Below are positions 23,266 to 30,846 of a stretch of 40,502 nucleotides of DNA, piece after piece. The notes under the pieces were generated by a model. The model was not told where the DNA came from. It ran no database searches and saw only the letters and a program-made list of their open reading frames with translations. The stretch is taken from the NCBI RefSeq assembly GCF_023229025.1, contig NZ_JALOAA010000017.1:1-40502 (forward strand), written 5' to 3'. The stretch is from Sulfurimonas sp. Lineage in GTDB: Bacteria; Campylobacterota; Campylobacteria; Campylobacterales; Sulfurimonadaceae. The position numbers and the translations under genes are program-made. Position 1 is the stretch's first letter; every line of letters begins with the position of its first letter.

Positions 23266-24441
23266 ATGAATTTAAAAGAATTAAAAGATAGAAAAATATT
23301 GCTTTTTGGAAAGAGCCGTGCTTTTAGTATGGATGAGTTAAGCTCTCAGCTTCTTTTTCATAAAGTCAAAATAGCAGAAGAATTTAGTGATGAGGTCGCT
23401 TTAGTTGTTGATGGCAAAATGATGACCCCCTATGAGCAAAACAGAAGTGAAGAGCTTTATCAACAGCACTCAAACCGTGTTGAGTTTGCTACTATTGACG
23501 TACTAGAGAGGGAGCTTGCAAAGTATATAGACGCAAACACTCTTCTAATGAGCCTAAAGTTAAGCCGTAATAAAGAGAGACTAAAGAGTTTTATACAAAA
23601 TGGCATGATAGACGATGAGCTTTTTTTTAAACTATTAAAGATGTACTCATGGGGCGGCGAGGACTTTTTTGAGAATGATGATAACCGTGATGTAAGCGCT
23701 GCTCTAATTTTGCGCTTTTATGAGAATATAGAGAGAAATCATAATGTTCAGTATGCAACTACTGGTATTTTGCATCTTGTCGGGCAGACTAAAAGCAGAG
23801 AACTTTTAAAAGTTCTCTCACTGCTTGAGCCCATAAAATTTCATCCAAAAATAGAGTCTGCAATTGCTATGAGTCTATATTGTGATGATAAGATGCAAGA
23901 GCATCTTCTTAAAAATGCAAAAAACCCTGCAATATCTGAGGCGCTCTCATTGAATAAAAATCTAAAAACAGCACTTGCAGTAGAGTTTTTAAAAGATGAG
24001 GAGTTGGGAAAAAATGTAGCAAAAAGCATAAAGCTTTCAGATGAGCTTTTTGAGCTTTGTAAAGAGCAAAAGGTAGCATTAGCACTTAATGAAACTCTCA
24101 CTCCAAAGATGCAGGAAGAACTGCTAGAACTTGGAGATGATGAGGTTTGTTATGCATTGTCTTTAAATGATAATCTTGATAAAAAGATTTTAAACTCACT
24201 CTTACAAAGCAGAGACAAAAACATCTTATCCTCTATATATGCAAACAAAGCAACACCGCCGGAGGTACTTGAAGATGCTTATAAAAAGGGTAAATATTAT
24301 GAAGAGTTGGCAAAAAATGAGAGTACGCCCATAGAGATTTTATATCAGCTACAGCTAGATAGTAGATATGAGAGATTCGTAAAAACTAATGCCGAATTTG
24401 GCAGACATATACAACAAGTTAATATAGGATGGGAAGTGTGA
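23266..24441 (+). CDS. Uncharacterised helical-repeat protein of a MoxR-vWA locus
   Basis: I do not recognise this 391-aa cytoplasmic protein as a named family. The first 90 residues (DRKILLFGKSRAFSMDELSS and on) have strand-helix alternation that recalls a BRCT-like domain. From about residue 215 the chain is made of helical repeats of 22-28 residues, with units such as LALNETLTPKMQEELLELG, YALSLNDNLDKKILNSLL and LAKNESTPIEILYQL. These resemble leucine-rich-variant or HEAT-like repeats. Such repeats usually form protein-binding surfaces. The stop overlaps the MoxR-type ATPase start, so it is probably a dedicated partner or substrate adaptor of that ATPase, by context only. A TATAAT lies six bases before the ATG. 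Confidence 0.75.
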   Translation: MNLKELKDRKILLFGKSRAFSMDELSSQLLFHKVKIAEEFSDEVALVVDGKMMTPYEQNRSEELYQQHSNRVEFATIDVLERELAKYIDANTLLMSLKLSRNKERLKSFIQNGMIDDELFFKLLKMYSWGGEDFFENDDNRDVSAALILRFYENIERNHNVQYATTGILHLVGQTKSRELLKVLSLLEPIKFHPKIESAIAMSLYCDDKMQEHLLKNAKNPAISEALSLNKNLKTALAVEFLKDEELGKNVAKSIKLSDELFELCKEQKVALALNETLTPKMQEELLELGDDEVCYALSLNDNLDKKILNSLLQSRDKNILSSIYANKATPPEVLEDAYKKGKYYEELAKNESTPIEILYQLQLDSRYERFVKTNAEFGRHIQQVNIGWEV

Positions 24442-25433
24442 GAGCAACGGATTTGATAAGTGCAATAGACTCTTTAGTAGAGCAGAGAGTGCCTACATTT
24501 TTATGGGGTGCACCGGGGATTGGAAAATCTTCAATAGTAAAGCAGATAGCAAAAAGCAAAGAGATAGGGTTTATAGATTTAAGATTAGCACTTATGGACC
24601 CGACTGATTTAAAGGGGATTCCTTTTTATGACAAAGATTTGCATAGCGCACTCTGGGCACCTCCTGCTTTTTTGCCAAAAGATAAAGAGGGCATACTCTT
24701 TTTAGATGAGTTAAACTCTGCGGCTCCAACTGTTCAGGCATCAGCGTATCAGCTCATACTAGATAGAAGAGTCGGCGAGTATGAACTTCCTGATGGGTGG
24801 GCGATAGTAGCTGCCGGAAACCGTGAAGGCGATAGAGGTGTCACATACCGTATGCCAAGCCCTTTGGCAAACAGGTTTGTCCATTTTGAGATGGATGTAA
24901 ATGTTGAGGATTGGAGGCTTTGGGCTTATGGAAGTGGTGTTGATGAGAGAGTAATCTCCTATATCTCATATAAAAATGAACACCTTTTTACTTTTGATCC
25001 AAAAAGTGATGTTAAAAGTTTTGCAACGCCAAGAAGCTGGGAGTATGTCAACAGCGTGCTTAGAAGCAGTGTCTCGGATGATTTACTTCTGGATATTATA
25101 AGCGGGGCAGTCGGCAGAGATGCTGCAACCTCCTTTTTGGCATTTTGTAAAGTTATGAACAAATTACCTGATATCAAGAGCATCTTAGAGACGGGAAGCG
25201 GCGAGTACAGCGATAAGGTTGATGTTCTTTATGCGCTCTCAACAGGACTTGTAAGTGCGTACCTCAAAGATAAGAGTGATGAGAAGTTGGAGAATTTGCT
25301 TAGATATACGCTTGAACTAAAAAGCGAGTTTGCAGTGATAGTAGTTCAAGATCTGCAGAGAAACGGCATAACTATGGAGCACTCGGACATGTTTAAGGAG
25401 TGGGTTAGAAAGTTTGCTTACCTGCTTAGTTAA
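24438..25433 (+). CDS. MoxR-type AAA+ ATPase
   Basis: A 331-aa AAA+ protein of the MoxR class, chaperone-like ATPases that help activate or assemble complexes with a vWA partner. Walker A is GAPGIGKSS (about residues 24-32), Walker B is ILFLDELNSA, sensor 1 is AAGNREGD, and the arginine-finger and sensor region is PSPLANRFVHFEM. I set the start at GTG 24438, which overlaps the previous stop as GTGA with AGGA eight bases upstream. An in-frame ATG at 24429 would add three residues but has the AGG directly against it. The likely vWA partner is encoded two genes downstream (26708-27823). Confidence 0.88.
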   Translation: MRATDLISAIDSLVEQRVPTFLWGAPGIGKSSIVKQIAKSKEIGFIDLRLALMDPTDLKGIPFYDKDLHSALWAPPAFLPKDKEGILFLDELNSAAPTVQASAYQLILDRRVGEYELPDGWAIVAAGNREGDRGVTYRMPSPLANRFVHFEMDVNVEDWRLWAYGSGVDERVISYISYKNEHLFTFDPKSDVKSFATPRSWEYVNSVLRSSVSDDLLLDIISGAVGRDAATSFLAFCKVMNKLPDIKSILETGSGEYSDKVDVLYALSTGLVSAYLKDKSDEKLENLLRYTLELKSEFAVIVVQDLQRNGITMEHSDMFKEWVRKFAYLLS

Positions 25434-25461
25434 AAGTTTTTTTTGAAGTTAATAAATTTAT

Positions 25462-25481
25462 TGTACTATAGAAGTGTACTA
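25462..25481 (+). promoter_or_regulatory. Direct TGTACTA repeats around a possible promoter of the ferritin-like gene
   Basis: TGTACTA occurs at 25462-25468 and again at 25475-25481, 13 bases apart. The first copy overlaps a possible -10 box (TACTAT, 25464-25469), so a start would fall near 25476 and an AAGGAG lies ahead of the ATG at 25504. The arrangement is what an operator would look like, but chance is possible. Confidence 0.35.
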
Positions 25482-25503
25482 AAATTTTTTCAAGGAGTTT
25501 ATT

Positions 25504-26019
25504 ATGGCTAGAGTGGGTAATTCGATTATAAAAGGTATAGAGGTCTCTGAGGTTATTAAACTGCTAAACAGGGCTTATGCGGATGAGTGGTTGGCATATT
25601 ATCAATACTTCATAGAGAGTAAAGTGGTAAAGGGCATCATGAAAGATGCTGCTATTGCCGAACTCGATCAGCATGCAGCAGATGAGCTAAGACATGCAAA
25701 CATGGTAGCTGATAGAATCCTTCAGCTTGGTGGAACGCCTCTGTTAAGTCCAAATGAGTGGATGAAAAAGACAAATTGCGGATATGAAGAACCGGAAGAT
25801 TTTGATGTTGTCTCAATTTTGCAAGATGCTATAAAAGGCGAGCAATGCGCCATTCAAGTCTACTCAAGCATAGTTGATTTGACAAGAGACAAAGATATAG
25901 TGACTTATGATATTGCTTCGCAGATATTAGCCGATGAGGTTGAGCATGAAGAGGATTTACAAGCACTTCATGATGATATAACAGAGTTTGTAAGTGATTT
26001 GAAGAAGAAACTAAAATAG
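25504..26019 (+). CDS. Dps-like/thioferritin-type ferritin-superfamily protein
   Basis: A 171-aa four-helix ferritin-like protein. The di-iron ligands are visible: Glu28 (DEWLAYYQY), Glu61 and His64 (ELRHANM), Glu113 (KGEQCAIQVY) and Glu145 and His148 (DEVEHEED). This ligand set is bacterioferritin-like. Cys92 (TNCGYEEP) and Cys115 next to the ligand Glu113 match the paired cysteines of the Dps-like "thioferritin" group. Such proteins oxidise Fe2+, often with H2O2, store iron and guard DNA. AAGGAG precedes the ATG. A promoter-like region with direct TGTACTA repeats lies upstream. It sits inside the MoxR-vWA region but may have its own transcription. Confidence 0.82.
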   Translation: MARVGNSIIKGIEVSEVIKLLNRAYADEWLAYYQYFIESKVVKGIMKDAAIAELDQHAADELRHANMVADRILQLGGTPLLSPNEWMKKTNCGYEEPEDFDVVSILQDAIKGEQCAIQVYSSIVDLTRDKDIVTYDIASQILADEVEHEEDLQALHDDITEFVSDLKKKLK

Positions 26020-26024
26020 TATAG

Positions 26025-26699
26025 ATGATAGACTTAAAGATTGAGCAGAGTTGGAAGAGGGTACTTTTTGATGAGTTTGAAAAACCTTACTTTGTGTCAC
26101 TAAAAAAGTTTTTGACACAAGAGGGGCAAAATCATACGATATATCCAAAAGCAGAAGAGATTTTTGCAGCCTTTAATAATACACCGTTTGAAAATGTAAA
26201 GGTTGTTATCTTGGGTCAAGATCCTTACCATGGTGTAAATCAAGCGCATGGACTTGCTTTTTCAGTAAATGAGGGCATACTTCATCCGCCCTCACTTAAA
26301 AATATATTCAAAGAGCTACATGAGGATATTGAATGCCATGTACCTCAAAGCGGAAATTTAACTAAGTGGGCAAAAGAGGGTGTTTTTTTGCTAAATACCG
26401 TACTGAGTGTTCGTGCAAATGAAGCAAACTCCCATAAAAATATGGGTTGGGAAATATTTACTGATGCACTAATAAGAGTGCTTAATGAGCAAAAAGAGAA
26501 CTTGGTTTTTATACTCTGGGGAGCTCCGGCAGCCGCAAAAGCCTCTTTAATAGATGACAAAAGACATCTTATACTAAAAGCTCCACACCCTTCTCCTCTC
26601 TCTTCATACAGAGGATTTTTCGGCTCAAAGCCGTTTTCAAAGACGAATGAGTATCTGAGTGCTCACGGATTAAAACCTATTGATTGGTGCATAGAGTAA
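26025..26699 (+). CDS. ung: Uracil-DNA glycosylase (family 1)
   Basis: Removes uracil from DNA as the first step of base excision repair. Both family-1 motifs are present: GQDPYHG at residues 64-70, with Asp66 as the water-activating residue, and HPSPLS starting at His188. PPSLKNIFKEL and the LLNTVLSVR segment are also typical. At 224 aa it has the standard length. It begins 5 bases after the ferritin-like gene. The ribosome site is not obvious, so it is probably coupled to the upstream gene. Confidence 0.96.
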   Translation: MIDLKIEQSWKRVLFDEFEKPYFVSLKKFLTQEGQNHTIYPKAEEIFAAFNNTPFENVKVVILGQDPYHGVNQAHGLAFSVNEGILHPPSLKNIFKELHEDIECHVPQSGNLTKWAKEGVFLLNTVLSVRANEANSHKNMGWEIFTDALIRVLNEQKENLVFILWGAPAAAKASLIDDKRHLILKAPHPSPLSSYRGFFGSKPFSKTNEYLSAHGLKPIDWCIE

Positions 26700-26707
26700 T
26701 TTTATCT

Positions 26708-27823
26708 ATGAGAACGTTAAATCAAAAAATCTCACAAGCAAAAGCAAAACTTCTTGTCAATTATCCACTTTTTGGAATGATAGCCTCAAAAGTAGAGTTA
26801 GTTAAAAATGATGATATACAGAGTTTTAAAAGCAACGGCATAAAACTTGAGTACAACAGAGATTTTTTAGACTCTTTAGCGCCTAAAGAGATGGAGTTTG
26901 TTTTTGCAAATGCCGCTATGCATGCTTCACTCTCTCATGAAGCTAGAAAAAGCGGCAGAAGCGGATGGCTCTGGCAGTTGGCAACTGACTATGCCATAAA
27001 TGACATGTTGGTGGAAAATGGCTTAGAGCGTCCCGATGAAGCACACTACTCTAAAAGATTTTGCGGTATGTACGCCGAAGAGATTTATGCTGAATTAAAA
27101 GAGGATATTTTACGTGATGAGCTTGAGTATGAAGCTGATGAGGTGGATGATGTTCAAAATGATAACAAAGAGCAAGAGAAGTCTCAAAATAAGCAAATAA
27201 GTCAAGAGGAGCAACTCTTTGAAGAGTTTGCAAAAGCAAAGATTGATGAGGAGTTAGATAGCGGTGAAGTTCCAAGCTCCATGGAGAGATTTTTTGATCT
27301 TACATGTAAAGGTAAGATTGATTGGCGAAATGAGTTAAGGGCAGCACTAGATAGATTTTACAGAGATGATTATGTTATGTTGCCGCCAAACAAGAAGTTT
27401 TTGCATCTTGGTATATATCTGCCCTCATCAACAACTCAGAGATTTAAGCTAGTTGTTGCGGTAGATAGTTCTGGTTCTGTTGATGAAAAGCTTTTGGGAG
27501 AGTTTTTAAGCGAGCTCAATTTTCTGATGAATACGATAGGAAACTATCAGATTGATCTGCTGATTTGCGATGATAAAATCCGCTCACATAAAACTTTTTA
27601 CGCCGGCGATACTTTAGAAGCAGATGTAAAAGGCGGAGGAGCTACTGATTTTAGGGCTGTTTTTGAGTTTATAGATAGTGAGCTTGAAGATACAAAACTA
27701 CTTCTGTATTTTACTGACTTAGAGGGAATTTTTCCAGAGAATGAACCAAACTATGTAACTAAATGGATTACCCCAAAGGAGTCAGATATCCCATTTGGAG
27801 AAGTCATAATCTTAGAAGATTAG
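26708..27823 (+). CDS. DUF2201/vWA-domain protein, likely MoxR partner
   Basis: A 371-aa cytoplasmic protein in two parts. The N-terminal 170 residues match the DUF2201 'putative metallopeptidase' domain, including GWLWQLATDYAINDML. The family's HExxH is replaced by NAAMH (68-72), keeping only His72 and His77, so peptidase activity is unlikely. A very acidic Gln-rich linker follows. The C-terminal vWA-like domain has the MIDAS motif DSSGS at 253-257 and a GGATDF loop. DUF2201-vWA proteins commonly pair with MoxR ATPases, and one is encoded upstream. I chose ATG 26708. The longer frame from 26684 uses a TTG inside ung. The end overlaps the convergent regulator gene by 4 bases. Confidence 0.82.
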   Translation: MRTLNQKISQAKAKLLVNYPLFGMIASKVELVKNDDIQSFKSNGIKLEYNRDFLDSLAPKEMEFVFANAAMHASLSHEARKSGRSGWLWQLATDYAINDMLVENGLERPDEAHYSKRFCGMYAEEIYAELKEDILRDELEYEADEVDDVQNDNKEQEKSQNKQISQEEQLFEEFAKAKIDEELDSGEVPSSMERFFDLTCKGKIDWRNELRAALDRFYRDDYVMLPPNKKFLHLGIYLPSSTTQRFKLVVAVDSSGSVDEKLLGEFLSELNFLMNTIGNYQIDLLICDDKIRSHKTFYAGDTLEADVKGGGATDFRAVFEFIDSELEDTKLLLYFTDLEGIFPENEPNYVTKWITPKESDIPFGEVIILED

Positions 27824-29064
27824 TTGTGAACAATCTGATTTTTTCCGTTTTGTTTCGCGTTATATAGCAGCATATCCGCCTCATTGACGGTTGAGTCCAA
27901 GTTCTCTTCAGCAGTCGTTACAAGCCCGATGGATATAGTGTAGCTTATCTCTTTATTGTTGCTTGAAAATCTGTTCTCATGTATCTTTTGTCTAATACTC
28001 TCAATAGTCTCAACAGCTTCTTGGGCCGAGATGCTTTTAAGTAATATACAAAATTCACCGCCGCCAAAACTAGCGACGAGATTATCACTCAAAAGGTTAG
28101 AGCGTAACATGTCGGCTAGATTTATAATAACTAAGTCCCCTATATCATGACCGAATGTATCGTTTATCTTTTTAAAATCATCTATATCAATCATGGCAAT
28201 TGCAAAACTATCTGAGTTCTCTTTAGCATTTTCAAAGTAGATGGAGGCATTTTTAAAGAAGTATCTTCTGTTGTATAGACCTGTTAAAAAGTCGCGCTGT
28301 GCATTATTTGTTATCTCATGTATATTCTCAATCGCCTCAATAGTGTTATTTATACGGCATGTGAACTCTTCTTTGGAGAACGGCTTTTTTATAAAGTCGT
28401 TTGCGCCGCTTTTTAGAAAAAGTGCGGTTGTCTCATCATTACTATCCTCTGACATGACTACTATTGCCAAATCATTTTTTGTATATGTTTTTCTAATCTC
28501 TTGAGTGAGTTCAAGACCGTTTATAACGGGCATATGAAAGTCGGTAAGTACTAGGCTTATGTCGGCGGTCGTATTTAAAATTCCAAGTGCCTCTTCCCCA
28601 TGAGCCACCGTAATTACTTTAAAAAACATATTTTCAAGCAAACTTTGTACTTGTTTTCTAAAAACAAGAGAGTCCTCAGCTATTAAAATTTTGTGATTTC
28701 TATTTTTTTGGACTCTTTTTATCGTTTGTAATATATAGTTTATATCGTTTATGCCGCCTTTTGTTACATAATCTATAATATTTTTTTTCAGCATATTTGC
28801 TCTAAACTCTTTGTCAATGTTTCCGCTTAGAACAATTACATGATTTTTTCTCTCTATCGCATAGTCAACTATCTCGCCGTTTGGCGCATCTGGAAGATTG
28901 ATATCTAGAAGAGTTAAAAAATATTTATATCTTTTTAAAAATAGCTTCGCCTCTTTAAGACTATACGCCATATCAACCTCAAAACCAAGCTCAAGAGCTA
29001 TTTTTTTAGCAATTAGTTTTGCTAAAGTTTTGTTGTCCTCTACTATTAATACTCTTTCACTCAT
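27820..29064 (-). CDS. REC-REC-GGDEF response regulator with degenerate GGDEF motif
   Basis: A 414-aa cytoplasmic regulator. Two receiver domains come first. The first starts MSERVLIVEDN and has its phospho-Asp in LTLLDINLPD. The second starts HKILIAEDS, has LVLTDFHMP and KKPF, and covers about 125-245. A GGDEF domain follows, with DIDDFKKINDTFGHDIGD intact. The signature GGDEF is GGGEF (334-338): the catalytic and metal-binding Asp is Gly336. The usual RxxD product-inhibition site upstream is also not present (SDNLVASF). It therefore probably does not make cyclic di-GMP and may act by binding or as a partner. The architecture resembles PleD and Campylobacter CbrR. It is divergent from the helicase gene. 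Confidence 0.9.
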   Translation of the reverse strand: MSERVLIVEDNKTLAKLIAKKIALELGFEVDMAYSLKEAKLFLKRYKYFLTLLDINLPDAPNGEIVDYAIERKNHVIVLSGNIDKEFRANMLKKNIIDYVTKGGINDINYILQTIKRVQKNRNHKILIAEDSLVFRKQVQSLLENMFFKVITVAHGEEALGILNTTADISLVLTDFHMPVINGLELTQEIRKTYTKNDLAIVVMSEDSNDETTALFLKSGANDFIKKPFSKEEFTCRINNTIEAIENIHEITNNAQRDFLTGLYNRRYFFKNASIYFENAKENSDSFAIAMIDIDDFKKINDTFGHDIGDLVIINLADMLRSNLLSDNLVASFGGGEFCILLKSISAQEAVETIESIRQKIHENRFSSNNKEISYTISIGLVTTAEENLDSTVNEADMLLYNAKQNGKNQIVHN

Positions 29065-29093
29065 ACTATAGAAATCCCCAATAATTTTTTTAT

Positions 29094-29099
29094 ATTATA
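29094..29099 (-). promoter_or_regulatory. Possible -10 box (TATAAT) for the REC-REC-GGDEF gene
   Basis: Minus-strand TATAAT, transcription near 29086, leader of about 22 bases with a weak GGGGA site before the ATG. It abuts the plus-strand -10 box for the helicase, so the two promoters compete for the same DNA. Confidence 0.5.
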
Positions 29100-29100
29100 G

Positions 29101-29106
29101 TATAAT
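29101..29106 (+). promoter_or_regulatory. -10 box (TATAAT) five bases before the helicase ATG
   Basis: TATAAT then five T and ATG at 29112, without any ribosome site. Transcription would start at about the ATG. A nearby TATTAT (29093-29098) would give a seven-base leader instead. Confidence 0.5.
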
Positions 29107-29111
29107 TTTTT

Positions 29112-30374
29112 ATGGATTATTTGAATACGGCTATTGAAAAATTAAGAGCTAAGAGAAATGTGTTTTTAACAGGCGGCGCTGGTGTCGGAAAGACAACAAC
29201 TACAAGAAATATTATAAAATATTACGAGGATGAAGCAAAAAAAGTTGCCAAACTCGCCTCTACCGGAATGGCAGCTACACTTATCGGTGGGCAGACTCTG
29301 CATAGTTTTTTTGATCTGGGAATTGCAGTAAGTATAAAAGAGCTTGAGTTTAACGGCAAACTAGAGGCTTCTAAAAAAATTAAAAAGCTTATCTCATCAA
29401 TGGACTTGGTTGTTATAGATGAGATATCTATGGTCAGTGATGCACTTTTAGATATGGTATATCTTAGATTAGGGCAGAGTGGTTTTAGGGGTTCGCTTTT
29501 GGCAGTAGGTGATTTCTTACAGCTTCCTCCTGTCGTGCGAGGCTACGCTGAAGTCAGATTTGCGTTTGAATCCCCCTCATGGAAAAAGTTTGATTTTGAG
29601 CATATTGAGTTAACGCATATTTATAGAACAGATGATAGTAGATTTATAGAGCTTCTCTCTAGTATTAGAGACGGATATGTAGATGAAAATGTGCATAACA
29701 CCCTAAACGAGTTTATAAAGCCTCTACCTCAAGAGTTAAGTGAATTTACATTTTTATTTGGAAAAAATATCTCAGCATCACAACATAACAGAAATCAGCT
29801 TGAGTTTGTAGAGAGTGAGTTGTATGTAAAAGAAGCCGAAATAGTAAAACATACAAAAAGCGCAAAAGATGTTGAGATAGAGCGTTTTATAGATGATGCA
29901 AGGATAGAAAAAGAGCTGGAGTTAAAGATAGGTGCGCCGGTTCTCTTTACGAGAAACTCATGGAACTATTTCAACGGTGAACGCGGGGAGGTTGTAAATA
30001 TAGATAACACTTTTGTTTATGTACAAAAAAGAGACGGCGTTGTTGTAAAACTTGAGACGCTACCCCAAAGCAAAGATGTCTGGAGAGAGAAGAGCATAGA
30101 TGGGAAAAAAGAGGTAGTTCAGGAGACTCTCTTTAGTGTCTATCAATATCCCATAAAACTAGCTTACGCTATAACCATACATAAATCACAAGGTATGAGT
30201 ATAGAGGATTTAATAATCCAGACAAATGAGATTTTCGCACCCTCTCAGTTTTATGTAGCAATATCTAGAAGCTCAAACCCTAAACGTCTGAACTTGATTG
30301 CACCGAAAAAACAGTGGCGAGATATAGTTTTTGTAAACCAGAGAGCGCTTAAATTTGTAAAAAAAGAGATTTAA
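29112..30374 (+). CDS. PIF1/RecD2-like SF1B DNA helicase
   Basis: A 420-aa superfamily 1B helicase. Motif I is GGAGVGKTT at residues 21-29, motif II is VVIDEISM, motif III is VGDFLQLPPV, motif V is AYAITIHKSQGMS and motif VI is QFYVAISRSSNPKRL. The layout and length match the bacterial PIF1-like helicases that unwind G-quadruplexes, R-loops and stalled forks; the SH3-like beta domain before motif V (GAPVLFTRNSW, then GERGEVVNID) is the RecD2/Pif1 type. It appears to be monocistronic and divergent from the response regulator. No ribosome site precedes the ATG. Confidence 0.88.
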   Translation: MDYLNTAIEKLRAKRNVFLTGGAGVGKTTTTRNIIKYYEDEAKKVAKLASTGMAATLIGGQTLHSFFDLGIAVSIKELEFNGKLEASKKIKKLISSMDLVVIDEISMVSDALLDMVYLRLGQSGFRGSLLAVGDFLQLPPVVRGYAEVRFAFESPSWKKFDFEHIELTHIYRTDDSRFIELLSSIRDGYVDENVHNTLNEFIKPLPQELSEFTFLFGKNISASQHNRNQLEFVESELYVKEAEIVKHTKSAKDVEIERFIDDARIEKELELKIGAPVLFTRNSWNYFNGERGEVVNIDNTFVYVQKRDGVVVKLETLPQSKDVWREKSIDGKKEVVQETLFSVYQYPIKLAYAITIHKSQGMSIEDLIIQTNEIFAPSQFYVAISRSSNPKRLNLIAPKKQWRDIVFVNQRALKFVKKEI

Positions 30375-30378
30375 GCGG

Positions 30379-30681
30379 TTATTTTATTAAACCCTCACTC
30401 TTCATTTTTGTGTAGGTTTCATAATCTACCACGCTTCCGCCATACTTCTCTACATGATCTTTTGCGTCTTCTTGTTTTGCAAATGCGAAATACTCCTGCA
30501 TAGTCCCATATTTATGACTATCTATAACATAATAGGCATCTTTTGCAGCAACTAAACCGTAGTTCTTCGCGTCAATTATATACTTCACTTCCTCTTGCAG
30601 ACTTTTGTCTTGCACATCCCCTTGTACCTCTGAAGCAATAATAGATACCGCTACTAAACACATAAATAAAATCGTTTTCAT
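30379..30681 (-). CDS. Small exported NosL-like protein
   Basis: A 100-aa protein with a signal peptide (MKTILFMCLVAVSIIAS). The body resembles NosL, the copper chaperone for nitrous-oxide reductase: DAYYVIDSHKYGTM, then FAFAKQEDAKDHVEKYGGSVVDYETY corresponds to its repeated fold. The N-terminal Cys-Met copper-binding segment of NosL is missing, so copper delivery cannot be assumed. No nos genes are in the window. The gene stands alone and ends close to the convergent helicase gene. NosL-like is a moderate-confidence reading. Confidence 0.55.
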   Translation of the reverse strand: MKTILFMCLVAVSIIASEVQGDVQDKSLQEEVKYIIDAKNYGLVAAKDAYYVIDSHKYGTMQEYFAFAKQEDAKDHVEKYGGSVVDYETYTKMKSEGLIK

Positions 30682-30815
30682 GCTAATCCGTTACTGTGAA
30701 TTTTTATAGTAAATGATACCAATTTAATCACAACAAGGCAATGCTTAAAGAGATAAGTTTATAAATTTTTTTAATATATCGTAATCATAGAGGCAAAGAG
30801 GAGAAGAGAATAATA

Positions 30816-30839
30816 TAGCATGTGAGAGTTCACATGCTA
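30816..30839 (-). terminator. Hairpin downstream of the peroxiredoxin gene
   Basis: Perfect 10-bp stem, TAGCATGTGA (30816-30825) and TCACATGCTA (30830-30839), with a 4-base loop. It begins 7 bases past the stop of the minus-strand peroxiredoxin. The following bases (ATATTATTCT) are only moderately T-rich. Confidence 0.65.
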
Positions 30840-30846
30840 AAAAATG

